A stretch of 64,000 nt of DNA, from contig JAOSKU010000001.1 of the NCBI GenBank assembly GCA_027493445.1, positions 2,500,822-2,564,821 on the forward strand, written 5' to 3'. Shown in pieces: positions 44,519-56,181 of this stretch (position 1 is the stretch's first letter; each line of letters opens with the position of its first letter). The position numbers were made by a program, and so were the translations under genes. Source of the stretch: Thermoleophilia bacterium (GTDB lineage Bacteria; Actinomycetota; Thermoleophilia; RBG-16-64-13). Below the pieces are notes generated by a model that saw only the letters and a list, made by a program, of their open reading frames with translations, ran no database searches and was not told the origin of the DNA.

Positions 44519-44989
44519 TCACGTTTCGCGGGCGTAGGGAATCCCGTGCTCGTCGAGCCATTCGATAGCGATCTCAGCGAGCGCTGCATCTTTGTACTGG
44601 TACCAGCTCTCCTGGATCCCATGCCGGTGGATGGCGTTCCTAAAGCAGCGGAACGCGCCTGTCCCCCGGATCGCATCCATCAGCTCGTAGCTGAGGTCGG
44701 GGTTGTCGACCGAGCGGGCAAACTCGTCCATGATGGCCCACTCGTGGATGTCGAAGCGCGTTGGCAGGATGAGCCAGTCCTCCGATTCGAGAACCTCGCG
44801 CATCCTTGGAATGTCATCACGCTCCCACTCGGGGAGGTCGTCGAGACTACGGTCGTCCTCGATCAGACGGATATCATCATCCTGGATCGTGCAGAGCTCG
44901 CCCGTCTTGCGGTTGAGATAGGCAGTGGACTCATCCGTGAGCATGTCGAGTTCGTCAACTACGTCGCGAAGTGAGACCCGAGCCACCAT
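44519..44989 (-). CDS. UPF0158 family protein
   Basis: A 156-residue acidic protein. It reads VSLRDVVDELDMLTDESTAY, LNRKTGELCTIQDDDIRLIE, and later FRCFRNAIHRHGIQESWYQY, all typical of UPF0158. AGGAGAGG lies seven bases before ATG 44989. The function of the family is unknown. It follows a decayed MazE-like antitoxin frame closely. Confidence 0.85.
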   Translation of the reverse strand: MVARVSLRDVVDELDMLTDESTAYLNRKTGELCTIQDDDIRLIEDDRSLDDLPEWERDDIPRMREVLESEDWLILPTRFDIHEWAIMDEFARSVDNPDLSYELMDAIRGTGAFRCFRNAIHRHGIQESWYQYKDAALAEIAIEWLDEHGIPYARET

Positions 44990-45066
44990 TTCGACCTCTC
45001 CTTAATCAGGCTGTTTGACGAGAACCCACCGCGCACCGGCGGACGCCAAGGCGCTCAACGCCGATT

Positions 45067-45201
45067 CTAATTCCGTTCCATCGCGCACGGCCACATAGGG
45101 GGCATCGACGTCGCCAATTCCACCTCGGAGAGCGGTTTCTTGTTGAGGCGAAGACCCAGGCTGTTACCCCACTTCTGGATTCTGGTGATCGTGGGCCTCA
45201 C
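45067..45201 (-). pseudogene. MazE/AbrB-like antitoxin fragment
   Basis: GTG 45201 opens a 44-codon frame reading TITRIQKWGNSLGLRLNKKP, the swapped-hairpin start of MazE-type antitoxins. The second half is not antitoxin-like. A different frame of the same stretch ends VRDGTELESALSALASAGAR and WVLVKQPD just before UPF0158, which may be the tail of another small gene. No MazF partner is present. Confidence 0.5.
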
Positions 45202-45400
45202 CCCTTGGGGGGGAACCGAGATGTCTCCCCGTTAGCTACGAGCGTACCGCAGGGGCTCCGGACCGTGGCACTCACGCGCAGGGTCCACCGCTGCTGGAAA
45301 TAACCCCCACTGGGCGCACCTCCTACGATACAACCAATGATACTACCGACCCGGGCGAGGCCGAGTTGAGAGCGGGCGGGTTCGCGCACCGCAAGGCGAG

Positions 45401-45676
45401 TTACACCGGAATGCCCAGGTCGGTCCGCTTCCGCGAGCCGTTGAAGGGTGCGATCACGGCGCCGGCAACAACCAACGCTGGCGGGATTGCAGGTGCCCAA
45501 TAGGTCAGACCCCAAGGGATGAAAAGAAGCATCACGAGGCAGGTCCCGACCCACTGCCACACCCAGCGCTCGCGGATCGCCTCCAAGGCCGCCATGGCAG
45601 CGGCCCCCGCAGCAAGCGTGGCTACCACCGCGAGCATGAAGCCCTGGCCGCCACCCTTTTTTCGAACCCGAAGCAC
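45401..45676 (-). CDS. Small two-span membrane protein
   Basis: Up to 91 residues, with two hydrophobic segments (MLAVVATLAAGAAAMAALEA and WVGTCLVMLLFIPWGLTYW) and a short basic tail SRKRTDLGIPV. A GTG at 45676 or the ATG 13 codons later may be the start. No family recognised. It lies between toxin-antitoxin scraps; coding is supported by hydrophobicity and codon use only. Confidence 0.45.
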   Translation of the reverse strand: MLRVRKKGGGQGFMLAVVATLAAGAAAMAALEAIRERWVWQWVGTCLVMLLFIPWGLTYWAPAIPPALVVAGAVIAPFNGSRKRTDLGIPV

Positions 45677-45702
45677 ACGCGCCGCTGGTCGTTGTCACGC
45701 CC

Positions 45703-46051
45703 TCACGATGGGGCCGAAGTACCCGTGTGGTCGCGAAAACCCCAAGAGTACGCAGGCCTGCTCCCACCACGTGGTTGCGGGACTTGCGCCGGCGTTCGAC
45801 CTCATCGGAACTGTAGACGAGAATGTCCGCTCCGGCAGTGTGCTTGGGCAGGGCCCTCCAGAGTCTCACCATCTCCTTCGGACGGCTGCGCCGGGTCCAA
45901 AAGGCTGACGCTCAACCACGAGCAGATCGATGTCTGAGCCCACGTCAGCATCGTCGCGCGCTTGAGAGCCGAAGAGAACGATCTGTTCCGGCCTCGCTTA
46001 CTCGACCAACGAGGTCACGATGTGATCGAGTATTTCCTCGGAGACGGCCAT
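45703..46051 (-). pseudogene. MNT nucleotidyltransferase, interrupted by a stop and frameshifts
   Basis: ATG 46051 gives MAVSEEILDHIVTSLVE then TAA. In the same frame the protein continues ARPEQIVLFGSQARDDADVG and SDIDLLVVERQPFGP, an MNT domain. It shifts frame to LWRALPKHTAGADILVYSSD and shifts again to the end. The in-frame TAA is not a homopolymer effect, so this copy looks truly inactive. The 320 bases before it (46052-46372) hold no clear gene. Confidence 0.75.
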
Positions 46052-46372
46052 GGTTGATTCTAGCATCCGCTCTGCCTGCGACGCGGCCCGAGCATCAGTG
46101 CCGACCGCCGGGCCGCGAGATTTGCGAGGAGCGATGGACCTCAGCCACACACCCACTGGTGCGTCGATGACCACCGGCCCGAGCGTCCGGAGCGGGCGAT
46201 GGTGAAGGCCCGGCGCAGGACGTCGAGCAGAAGATCGGGCCGATCCACCCGGACGGACCATTTGTCATGGGTGCGAAGAGTGCAGCTTACTCGATCTCCC
46301 GGCCGGCTCTGCGACGGACGGTGCGCTTGTGTGGGCGATGCCCCCCAAAAGGTCCCTTGCCGGACGGTGAGC

Positions 46373-46720
46373 CTACGGGTCTCGTGTTGAGAGATCCTCA
46401 AGGACTCCGACCACCTGCGATCTCAGCACTGGAAGGTCGGCGACGACGACGTCCCAGATCACAGCGAGGTCGAGGGCAAGGTAGTCATGGACCACCACGT
46501 TCCGGAACGCCGCGATATCCCGCCATGCAACCTCGGGATATCGAGCCTTCAGCTCCGGTGAGACCCTCAATGCCGACTCGGAGAGCGTGTGGAGATTTCT
46601 CAACACTGCGTCCCGAGTCTTCTTGTCACCCAGGAAGGCGGATCGGCCGTCGCGCACGTACTCCTCGATACTCTCGATGGACTCCCGGATGTTCAGCAGG
46701 AGGAGTAGGTCGCGCATCAA
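46373..46720 (-). CDS. hepT: HepT-like HEPN toxin (DUF86)
   Basis: A 115-residue HEPN RNase of the HepT group. The catalytic RNxxxH motif is intact as AAFRNVVVHDYLALD. It begins MMRDLLLLLNIRESIESIEEY. It lies 28 bases downstream of mntA, which is the order of the known MntA-HepT system, where MntA polyadenylylates HepT. Confidence 0.87.
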   Translation of the reverse strand: MMRDLLLLLNIRESIESIEEYVRDGRSAFLGDKKTRDAVLRNLHTLSESALRVSPELKARYPEVAWRDIAAFRNVVVHDYLALDLAVIWDVVVADLPVLRSQVVGVLEDLSTRDP

Positions 46721-46748
46721 AATGGCTCAGTGGCGACCGGCAGTGGCG

Positions 46749-47039
46749 TCACAGAGGGCGGGCCTCTTCGAGAATGGCCGCGCGAGCCCGCTCGTGCAGA
46801 CCCCCTTCCGTCACCACATCGACTTCATAGCCGAGGATCTCCTCAAGATCTGCGATGAGCCCGGCAGGAAACCAGGGAGAGTGGTGCGTCCCCACGTCGA
46901 CCAAAAGGTCCAAATCGCTGTCGGACCCGGACTCGTCCCGCGCTAGCGAGCCGAACACCCGTACGTTGTACGCACCGTGGCGGCTGCTGACCTCGAGGAT
47001 CTGTTCACGCTTGGCCCTGACTACTTCGGCGAGCGTCAT
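46749..47039 (-). CDS. mntA: MntA-like nucleotidyltransferase antitoxin
   Basis: A 96-residue minimal nucleotidyltransferase. VRVFGSLARDESGSDSDLDL contains the GSx10DxD motif and DLEEILGYEVDVVTEGGL follows, as in MntA antitoxins. ATG 47039 gives family length. It is upstream of hepT in the same direction; together they form the one clearly complete MntA-HepT pair in the window. Confidence 0.87.
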   Translation of the reverse strand: MTLAEVVRAKREQILEVSSRHGAYNVRVFGSLARDESGSDSDLDLLVDVGTHHSPWFPAGLIADLEEILGYEVDVVTEGGLHERARAAILEEARPL

Positions 47040-47169
47040 GTGTACCGCCTCCATCCACATGCGATGCATCGCGCCGTCTGAACTGCCACAGCGACGATCA
47101 TGCGATTGGCACTTGTGCGATTTTACCCCAGCTGCGGGAAGACGGGCTGCGCACGGGAAGACCTGGTTC

Positions 47170-48961
47170 TCAGCGCCTCTTGTTCATGATCGGCTTTCCG
47201 TCCAGACTATCCAGGATTTCCATCAGGCGGCGCTTGCGGGCGTGCGTTTCCCTCAGGTCCAGCATGTACTTGTCCCACTGCTCCTTTTCTTTCCGCAGAG
47301 CCTTCACCGCCCCCGCTTTCCGAAGGTACGTGGCCGCATCCTGGTATGCGGCCGGCTTCACCTGGGCGATCAGCCGCTCGGCCTTGTTCTGCCAGATGGC
47401 CACCGCCTGATCCGGCGCGTAGGATTGAATGGCCGTGGCGATCTCATCATCGTCGACTCCACGCCACCCGAATTGCTGTTCCGACAGCCGGTCGTACCAG
47501 CGCAGCACCCGATCGGGCTTCTCTTCCAGAATGGCAATACCGATGAGGTCGCCCACCATGGGGAAACGGTCTTTCTGTCCTGTTCCCGGGGCGTCGAGAC
47601 GGGTTTCCGGAAGCGGCCAGCCCTCCTGCTCCCAGGGCAGGTCTCCTTTTTTCCAGGTAATCCAATAGGTACGCGCGCACCTGGGGCCAAGCCTTGACCT
47701 TGCTGGAAGCTCCCTTGCAGTCCGTGAAGGTTTTTCGCGAGGGATGGCGCACGAATTCTTCTGCCTGCATCGCCGCCACAGCCGGCCAGTTCTTTTCGAG
47801 CGCACGGATTTCCCGCAGCTGATTGCGCAGGCCGGCGGCAATGCCGGGCCATCTTTCCTCCGTGGCCCGAAACCCTTTCTGAATCCAGTGCTCAGCGTCA
47901 TCATAGCGCCTCGCGGCAACCAGCCGTTCGACCAGCCGTCCGTAGTTACTTGTCTTTGTGGCCTCGGCTTCACACAGGGGAATGATCTCGTCTTCTCGGC
48001 CGGCGCGCTCCATGGCATGAATAGCCCAGTCGCTGAGCTGGTCACGCGCGTAGTTGCGGCTGAAATCGCCGGCGCCCTCGGCGCTTTTCAAGTCATGCAA
48101 CCGGGCCAGCAGCCGGTCCGTCAGCGCCTGCCAGGCTGATTCGGGATGCTGCCGCCGGAGGTACTCCGCCAGGTCGTCGCAAAGTTCAAACTCATCCTCG
48201 AGTACGGCGTCCAGTGCCCAGCCTAACTTGTCGGCGCAGCCAAGAGACGACTGATCCAGTGCCTCGACGATCACCGGCATGCAGCCGGCAATCTCCCCGG
48301 CGGTTTCACCCTCGTCGTCGCTTTCCTCCACCTGCCGGGTGCCGGTAGTCAGCAGTTCCCGGCCCAGAGTCAGTACCTCGTCCGCATGCCCCTCCTTGAG
48401 CAACACCTCCAGCTTCTTGCGAATCCCGGAGTAGTCGGGCGTATAGCCCTCACCCTGCCAGTAGTTTTTCCAGCCGGGCTTGGCGCCGATTTCACGGATC
48501 TCCCGGCGCAGGCGTGTCACCAGCTTTTTGGCATCGCCGGAGACTATCTGCCGCCGGTCCGACAGATCTTGCTCGATCTCCTTGCCGGCATCGTACGATG
48601 AGTCGATCTGGTTTTCGCCGATTTCATCGTCCCGATTCTCATCCGCCAAGAGCTCAAGACGTTCATCGCCCTCGCCCGCTTGGGGAACGCGCCGGTTGTG
48701 TTCAACCCGCTCCAGATACTCAAGCAGCACGGCCACCCCATGCTTGCAGTCGCATTCGTAGGGACAGGTGCAGATGGAATCAGGCATGCCATCATCATCC
48801 GTAACGACCTTGGTGGCGTAACGATCCGAGCCATCCACCCATGCGACCAGAGCGCCGTCTTCTGTCTGCGCCAATTCCGAAACGCGCCCCTGCCGTTGAT
48901 AGTTCCGGCCCCTGGACACGATCTTGCTCCCCAACCGCCCAAGTCGAAAGCCGGGCCTCAA
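47170..48961 (-). pseudogene. SWIM zinc-finger protein, one-base frameshift
   Basis: About 596 residues when joined. Residues 1-85 include SKIVSRGRNYQRQGRVSELA and the SWIM zinc finger CTCPYECDCKHGVAVLLEYL. The rest is helical and repeat-like, with RRYDDAEHWIQKGFRATEER-type motifs, typical of SWIM proteins of this size. A run of six A on the coding strand (47647-47652) shifts the frame at YLEK; five A restores YLEKGDLPWEQEGWPLPE. The TTG start is five bases past the stop of the DUF499 ATPase gene, so the two are one operon. SWIM domains bind nucleic acid or protein. Confidence 0.82.
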
Positions 48962-48966
48962 TCCGC

Positions 48967-52311
<3,345 letters not shown>

Positions 52312-52623
52312 GGGTTACGCGCTCAGTGAATCTAGGGTCTGCATGTTCCGGTCAGCGTACCAGAGGCATGACTATGCACGAAACTGTTACGCAGCATACA
52401 TGACCACGAAAAACGATTACGACCCCGTCACGTTTCCGTCGAGTCCACATCCATGGCCAACCTGGCGCGATGCGAGGTCCAGGCACTCGAGCCTGCGCCG
52501 CGCCCGTCTTACCTGGTCGGGAGGGGACCCCTTGGCCGCCGTCGACAGGCAGATCGAGGAGCTTGCCTTGCTCGATCCACTTGCCGCACCCGTGGGCACG
52601 CCTGCGGGCGGCACATCAGCAAT
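52312..52623. other. Intergenic stretch before the toxin-antitoxin island
   Basis: About 310 bases with no convincing gene on either strand. The promoter of the DUF499-SWIM operon should lie in its first 150 bases; no strong -35/-10 pair stood out. Confidence 0.4.
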
Positions 52624-52920
52624 TCACAGCCTGTCCTGCCAGTAGAACGGGCGCCGGCGACTGTGCGCCACAGCGAGCACGAAGACGTCTTCATCGATGA
52701 GCGAGTAGACCACCGCGTACGGGAAGCGGGCCATGAACTTTCTGCGGGCATGCTTGCGGGCGATCGGCGATGACTCTGGCAGAAGGAGAATCTGCTCACC
52801 CGCCCTCTCGAAGTCGTCGAGGAAAGCCCCGCCGAGGCCGGGGCCTTCGAGGTCGTAGAATGCTGCGGCCTCCTGAAGCTCCTGCAGGGCCGCGGGGTGG
52901 AGTCGTATCCGGCGGTTCAC
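52624..52920 (-). CDS. ParE/RelE-type toxin, module 1
   Basis: A 98-residue toxin of the ParE/RelE fold: LHPAALQELQEAAAFYDLEG, FLDDFERAGEQILLLPESS and the carboxy strand RFPYAVVYSLIDEDVFVLAV, HSRRRPFYW. ATGA overlap with the upstream antitoxin. It is a paralogue of the toxin at 58902-59198, with the same RRRPFYW end. Confidence 0.9.
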   Translation of the reverse strand: MNRRIRLHPAALQELQEAAAFYDLEGPGLGGAFLDDFERAGEQILLLPESSPIARKHARRKFMARFPYAVVYSLIDEDVFVLAVAHSRRRPFYWQDRL

Positions 52921-53141
52921 CGAAGTCTAGCTCGCGCCTTGGAGAGGGCCTCCTCCATGGACACCGTCTCGACCACTCCTGAGGCGATCTCGTGGTGGCG
53001 TCGCTCCGCCTCCTCAAGCCAGAGTTGCTCGACCTCAGCCTCGGTCAGGTCATCTAGGCTCTCAAGTAGGTCGCGAGCAAGACTGGCACGCATCGAGGGA
53101 TCCAGTTGGAGCGCTTCGCGCTTCAGTTCTTCGATGGTCAT
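52917..53141 (-). CDS. Addiction module antitoxin, module 1
   Basis: A 74-residue antitoxin of the Unstab_antitox type: MTIEELKREALQLDPSMRAS, LARDLLESLDDLTEAEVEQL, WLEEAERRHHE. It precedes and overlaps the ParE-type toxin gene, the usual order. A paralogue lies at 59195-59419. Confidence 0.88.
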   Translation of the reverse strand: MTIEELKREALQLDPSMRASLARDLLESLDDLTEAEVEQLWLEEAERRHHEIASGVVETVSMEEALSKARARLR

Positions 53142-53206
53142 CGCGGCTCACCTCACAGTCGTAGTACTGCTGACCCAATGATACTCCCGGCGCGACACGC
53201 CGCCCG

Positions 53207-53629
53207 CTACGTCGGGTCGGCGTATACGGCCGCAAGAAGCTCAGTGGGATCGAATACGGGAAGCACGGACCGCGCGAAGTCCTTGCCACTCCGAGTCACG
53301 ATCGCGGCCGCGCCCACGTTGCGGGCCGCCTCATGCAGGACGGCGTCCTCGAAGTCCGAGAAGTCCAGATCGAGCGCGCCCTGAAGCACTCCCCTGTCCA
53401 CGCAGGCCACATCGAAGATCGCGAGCAGCCTGCGGTGGTAGTCCGCGGCCGCCGATGTCCCAACCACCTTAGATGCAAGGTAGTGGATGGTCGTGGCTGT
53501 TGTCGAGCAGATGATCCCGTCGATCCTGCCCGTGTCAACGAGATTCAGCAGCCGCTCCGCGTTGTCGGCGTGGGGTTCACGCTCCAACAAGTGGTCGAGT
53601 ACCACGTTGGTGTCGAACAGCACCCTCAC
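53207..53629 (-). CDS. vapC: VapC-type PIN toxin, tandem copy 1
   Basis: A 140-residue PIN domain RNase: VLFDTNVVLDHLLEREPH starts the fold with its first aspartate, FSDFEDAVLHEAA gives the central acidic pair, and AIVTRSGKDF the last. GTG 53629 overlaps the antitoxin stop (GTGA). It is related to the protein at 54472-54897, about 1.27 kb away. Confidence 0.9.
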   Translation of the reverse strand: MRVLFDTNVVLDHLLEREPHADNAERLLNLVDTGRIDGIICSTTATTIHYLASKVVGTSAAADYHRRLLAIFDVACVDRGVLQGALDLDFSDFEDAVLHEAARNVGAAAIVTRSGKDFARSVLPVFDPTELLAAVYADPT

Positions 53630-53862
53630 CGGTACTTCTCCTCAAGGTGACGGCGGTAGTCGCTCTCATCCACACCGGAGCCGGCAAGTACGCCGCGAAG
53701 CGAGCGGACGCGAGGCGTGATATCGACGTCCCTGTCTTGAGCGTCGATCAAGGCGAAGAAGTCGGCGACCATCTGCGAGACCGACTTGCCGGACTCCGCT
53801 GAGTGGCGTTTGGCGCTTGCGATGAGCTTGTCATCGAGCCGCAAGGTGAGCTTGGTGTTCAT
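53626..53862 (-). CDS. Ribbon-helix-helix antitoxin, tandem copy 1
   Basis: A 78-residue protein: MNTKLTLRLDDKLIASAKRH, SGKSVSQMVADFFALID, and the end DYRRHLEEKYR. The first part is a DUF6364-type ribbon-helix-helix DNA-binding motif, the rest the toxin-binding tail. ATG 53862 is the family start; a frame seven codons longer is not needed. Confidence 0.87.
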   Translation of the reverse strand: MNTKLTLRLDDKLIASAKRHSAESGKSVSQMVADFFALIDAQDRDVDITPRVRSLRGVLAGSGVDESDYRRHLEEKYR

Positions 53863-54029
53863 GTGAGGCCTCCTGACGTACAACTGTTACCACAATATAC
53901 GTCAGGGATTGGTCGGCTGCAAGCGGCGAGGCTCGCGGGGCTATTCGTAATGTGCCTGATCCAGTCCCGCGTATCCCAAGAGCCACGTCCCCGGGCGACC
54001 GTCGAGACGCACCCACTACGTCTCGGGAT

Positions 54030-54290
54030 AGTCGCTGACGGCCTGACGCCGATCTCGCCCGCAGGTTGCGAACCTAGCTGGACCAGCACCCGTACTTCCT
54101 CCCCGAGCGCGTGCTTCCGGATCGCGGTCTGCTGGATGTCACGCACGGAGCGGACTTTTTGGCCGTCGACGGCAAGCAGTCTGTCTCCGCCATGGGGCAC
54201 ATGCAGGAGCACCGAAGCCCGTCCTGGGCCAACTCCCAGGCTACAGCGGAAGCGCCACGCGTGATTAACGTCAAGCGTGACTTCAGTTTA
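54030..54290 (-). pseudogene. PDZ-domain gene fragment
   Basis: A minus-strand frame reads LGVGPGRASVLLHVPHGGDR, LLAVDGQKVRSVRDIQQTA and IRKHALGEEVRVLVQLG, a standard PDZ domain, then GEIGVR. It has no start and is cut on both sides. A short related segment lies at about 55200-55270. Next to it (54290-54435) are further scraps in several frames (GALDMGFLDFEGV). The source may be a protease with a PDZ domain, which is a guess. Confidence 0.6.
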
Positions 54291-54471
54291 GGCGCTTGTC
54301 GGCTGAGTGCCAGCCCGCTCACGACCGCGAAGTCGCCCTGTCCCACGAGCGGAATCCGGGCCGGAATGCTTCGCGACGTAGCGTACTCCCGGAACACCCT
54401 CGAAGTCTAGGAAGCCCATGTCGAGTGCGCCAGTTCGATGCCATGGTTGGGAAAGCCACCCGCCGTGGCGT

Positions 54472-54897
54472 TCAGCCCGTTCTTGCGGCGACCGCCGCGA
54501 GCAGTTCGTGCGGGTCGAGTACCGGGATGGTCGCTTTCGCGAAGTCGCGGCCGTTGCGCGTTACGATGGCACCGACGCCGGCGGCGTGCGCCGCCTCATG
54601 CGCCACCGCGTCCTCGAAGTCGCCGAAGCCGTCGTCGTCGAGGGCGCGCTGAAGCACGTCGCGGTCCACAGGCGCGACTTCGAACAGGCTCAGCAGCGTA
54701 CGGATATGGTCATGAGCGCGCTTGCGCCCCAGGTCCTTGGCTCCGACGTAGTACAGGGTGGTCACCGCAGTGGCGCAGATCGCCCCTCCGATGCGGCCGT
54801 TGTCCACGAGGGCAACAAGCTTGGCGGCCACTTGGACGTGGGGCTCTCTCTCAAGCAGGACGTCGAGCAGGACGTTGGCATCGAACAGCACTCTCAC
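54472..54897 (-). CDS. vapC: VapC-type PIN toxin, tandem copy 2
   Basis: A 141-residue PIN domain: VLFDANVLLDVLLEREPHVQ, GFGDFEDAVAHEAAHAAG, AIVTRNGRDFAKA. It is coupled to its antitoxin by GTGA overlap. The last 11 codons and downstream bases recur at 58445-58490, joined to a hepT fragment. Confidence 0.9.
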   Translation of the reverse strand: MRVLFDANVLLDVLLEREPHVQVAAKLVALVDNGRIGGAICATAVTTLYYVGAKDLGRKRAHDHIRTLLSLFEVAPVDRDVLQRALDDDGFGDFEDAVAHEAAHAAGVGAIVTRNGRDFAKATIPVLDPHELLAAVAARTG

Positions 54898-55136
54898 CGG
54901 TACTTCTCTTCAAGGTGGCGCCGGTAGTCCTCCTCACTCGTAGTCGCTCCCTTGAACCCACCGATGAGGGAACGGACCCGGGGGCTGATCTCCGTCCCGG
55001 GTATCTCCTCTTCCGCGTCTATCAACGAGAAGTAGTCAGCGACGATCTGGGACACGGACTTGCCCGCGCGGTCCGAGTAACGCTTGGCCTTGCGGATCAG
55101 CTGGTCATCGAGCCTGAGCGTGAGCTTCGTGTTCAT
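54894..55136 (-). CDS. Ribbon-helix-helix antitoxin, tandem copy 2
   Basis: An 80-residue relative of the antitoxin at 53626-53862: MNTKLTLRLDDQLIRKAKRY, AGKSVSQIVADYFSLID, EDYRRHLEEKYR. ATG 55136 is the start by comparison with copy 1. It overlaps vapC copy 2 by four bases. Confidence 0.87.
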   Translation of the reverse strand: MNTKLTLRLDDQLIRKAKRYSDRAGKSVSQIVADYFSLIDAEEEIPGTEISPRVRSLIGGFKGATTSEEDYRRHLEEKYR

Positions 55137-55199
55137 GGTGCACCCTCTGGACGTATTGACGATACAGCTATTATACGTCACCGTGTACCCCAGGCAAGC

Positions 55200-55487
55200 C
55201 GAGAGATAGTCGCTGACGTGCCTGACGCCGATCTCGCCCGCAGGCTCAGAACCTCGCCGGACCAGGAGCCGTCCCGACTGCCTCCACTTGGATCACCGCG
55301 CGGCATCTGGATATCCACCAGCCGGAATCCCCGTGGATGGGCGACCACGGACAGCGTAGGCAGGGCGACGACCTCACGGGGTTTGCGTCGAAGTCACCGC
55401 CCTAAGTATGGGCACCGGGCCACCCCGGAACGCAGCCGACGAACAGATCCGTCTCGGGGTCAGGTCCAACACCCTGCCGGCGTGTGG
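55200..55487 (-). pseudogene. Debris related to the PDZ-gene fragment
   Basis: The 70 bases at about 55203-55270 match the 3' end of the fragment at 54020-54090 (both contain GATAGTCGCTGACG and GCCGATCTCGCCCGCAGG). Farther on, a minus-strand frame gives REVVALPTLSVVAHPRGFRL and VDIQMPRGDPSGG. No intact gene is seen up to higA. Confidence 0.5.
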
Positions 55488-55859
55488 TCAACTCGCCTGC
55501 TTGAGCGGCCGGAGCTGAACAATCTCCTCTGCCTTTTTGGAGCGGAGCGCATGCCAAAGATCCCAATCCTGCTGGAGGCCCAGCCAGAAGTCGGCGCTCA
55601 TACCCGTCACCCGCGCAAGGCGAAGCGCCGTATCCGGTGTTACGCCGCGCTTCGCGTTGATTACCTCATTCAGCCGAGGGAACGAAACTCCGAGACGAAT
55701 CGCGAATGCGGACTGGGTAATCCCCAGCGGCTTGAGGAACTCCTCGAGCAGCATCTCGCCCGGATGGGTGGGCGGACGATGCGTCGGGAGACGGCGTTCC
55801 ACCAGAGGCTTCCCACCAGCACCCTTAGTGGTAATCGGTGACTTCGACTTCGTTGGCAT
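55488..55859 (-). CDS. higA: HigA antitoxin
   Basis: A 123-residue HTH antitoxin: THPGEMLLEEFLKPLGITQS, AFAIRLGVSFPRLNEVIN, KRGVTPDTALRLARVTG, and SADFWLGLQQDWDLW, all standard HigA. ATG 55859 or the ATG two codons before it is the start; both overlap the end of the higB remnant. The toxin partner is truncated, so this antitoxin is effectively an orphan. Confidence 0.88.
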   Translation of the reverse strand: MPTKSKSPITTKGAGGKPLVERRLPTHRPPTHPGEMLLEEFLKPLGITQSAFAIRLGVSFPRLNEVINAKRGVTPDTALRLARVTGMSADFWLGLQQDWDLWHALRSKKAEEIVQLRPLKQAS

Positions 55860-55983
55860 AACCATCCTCCCATCGGAAGCAGAGCCGGTACTGATCGTTG
55901 ATCCGGATGCTGTGCTGTCCCTCTCGATCGCCGTGAAGGTGTTCGAGCCGGTTTCCCGGCGGAACGCTGAGTTCCCCGAGCAA
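55825..55983 (-). pseudogene. HigB toxin, amino half missing
   Basis: About 52 codons ending EHLHGDREGQHSIRINDQYR then LCFRWEDGYANEVEVTDYH, the conserved second half of HigB. A TGA stands directly before LALLGELSVPPGNRLE, and the first 40 or so residues of a normal HigB are absent. The end overlaps higA as in intact pairs. Confidence 0.8.
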
Positions 55984-56181
55984 AGCGAGTCAGGTCGAAG
56001 CCATTGCTAGTCCGCCCGGCGCAACTCCTCGATCAGGGCGGCGCACTCGCTCCGCAGAGCGGGCGCATCATGGTTCGCAATCGCCCACAGTGAGTTCACT
56101 GCCTCGCCGATAATCGTGAGCTAGCGCTCGACGGCCGACCGGATGGTCCGATTGCTCTCGTAGGCGCCGAGATCGACGCCC

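Noticed and set aside
46052..46372. Minus-strand frame ending DVLRRAFTIARSGRSGRW
   Set aside because: No conserved motif, and overlapping frames of similar length exist; left unannotated.
54290..54435. A third PIN toxin, suggested by GALDMGFLDFEG
   Set aside because: The similarity to the PIN segment is short, and no aspartate-bearing start or end follows; the scraps adjoin a PDZ fragment, so the origin is uncertain.
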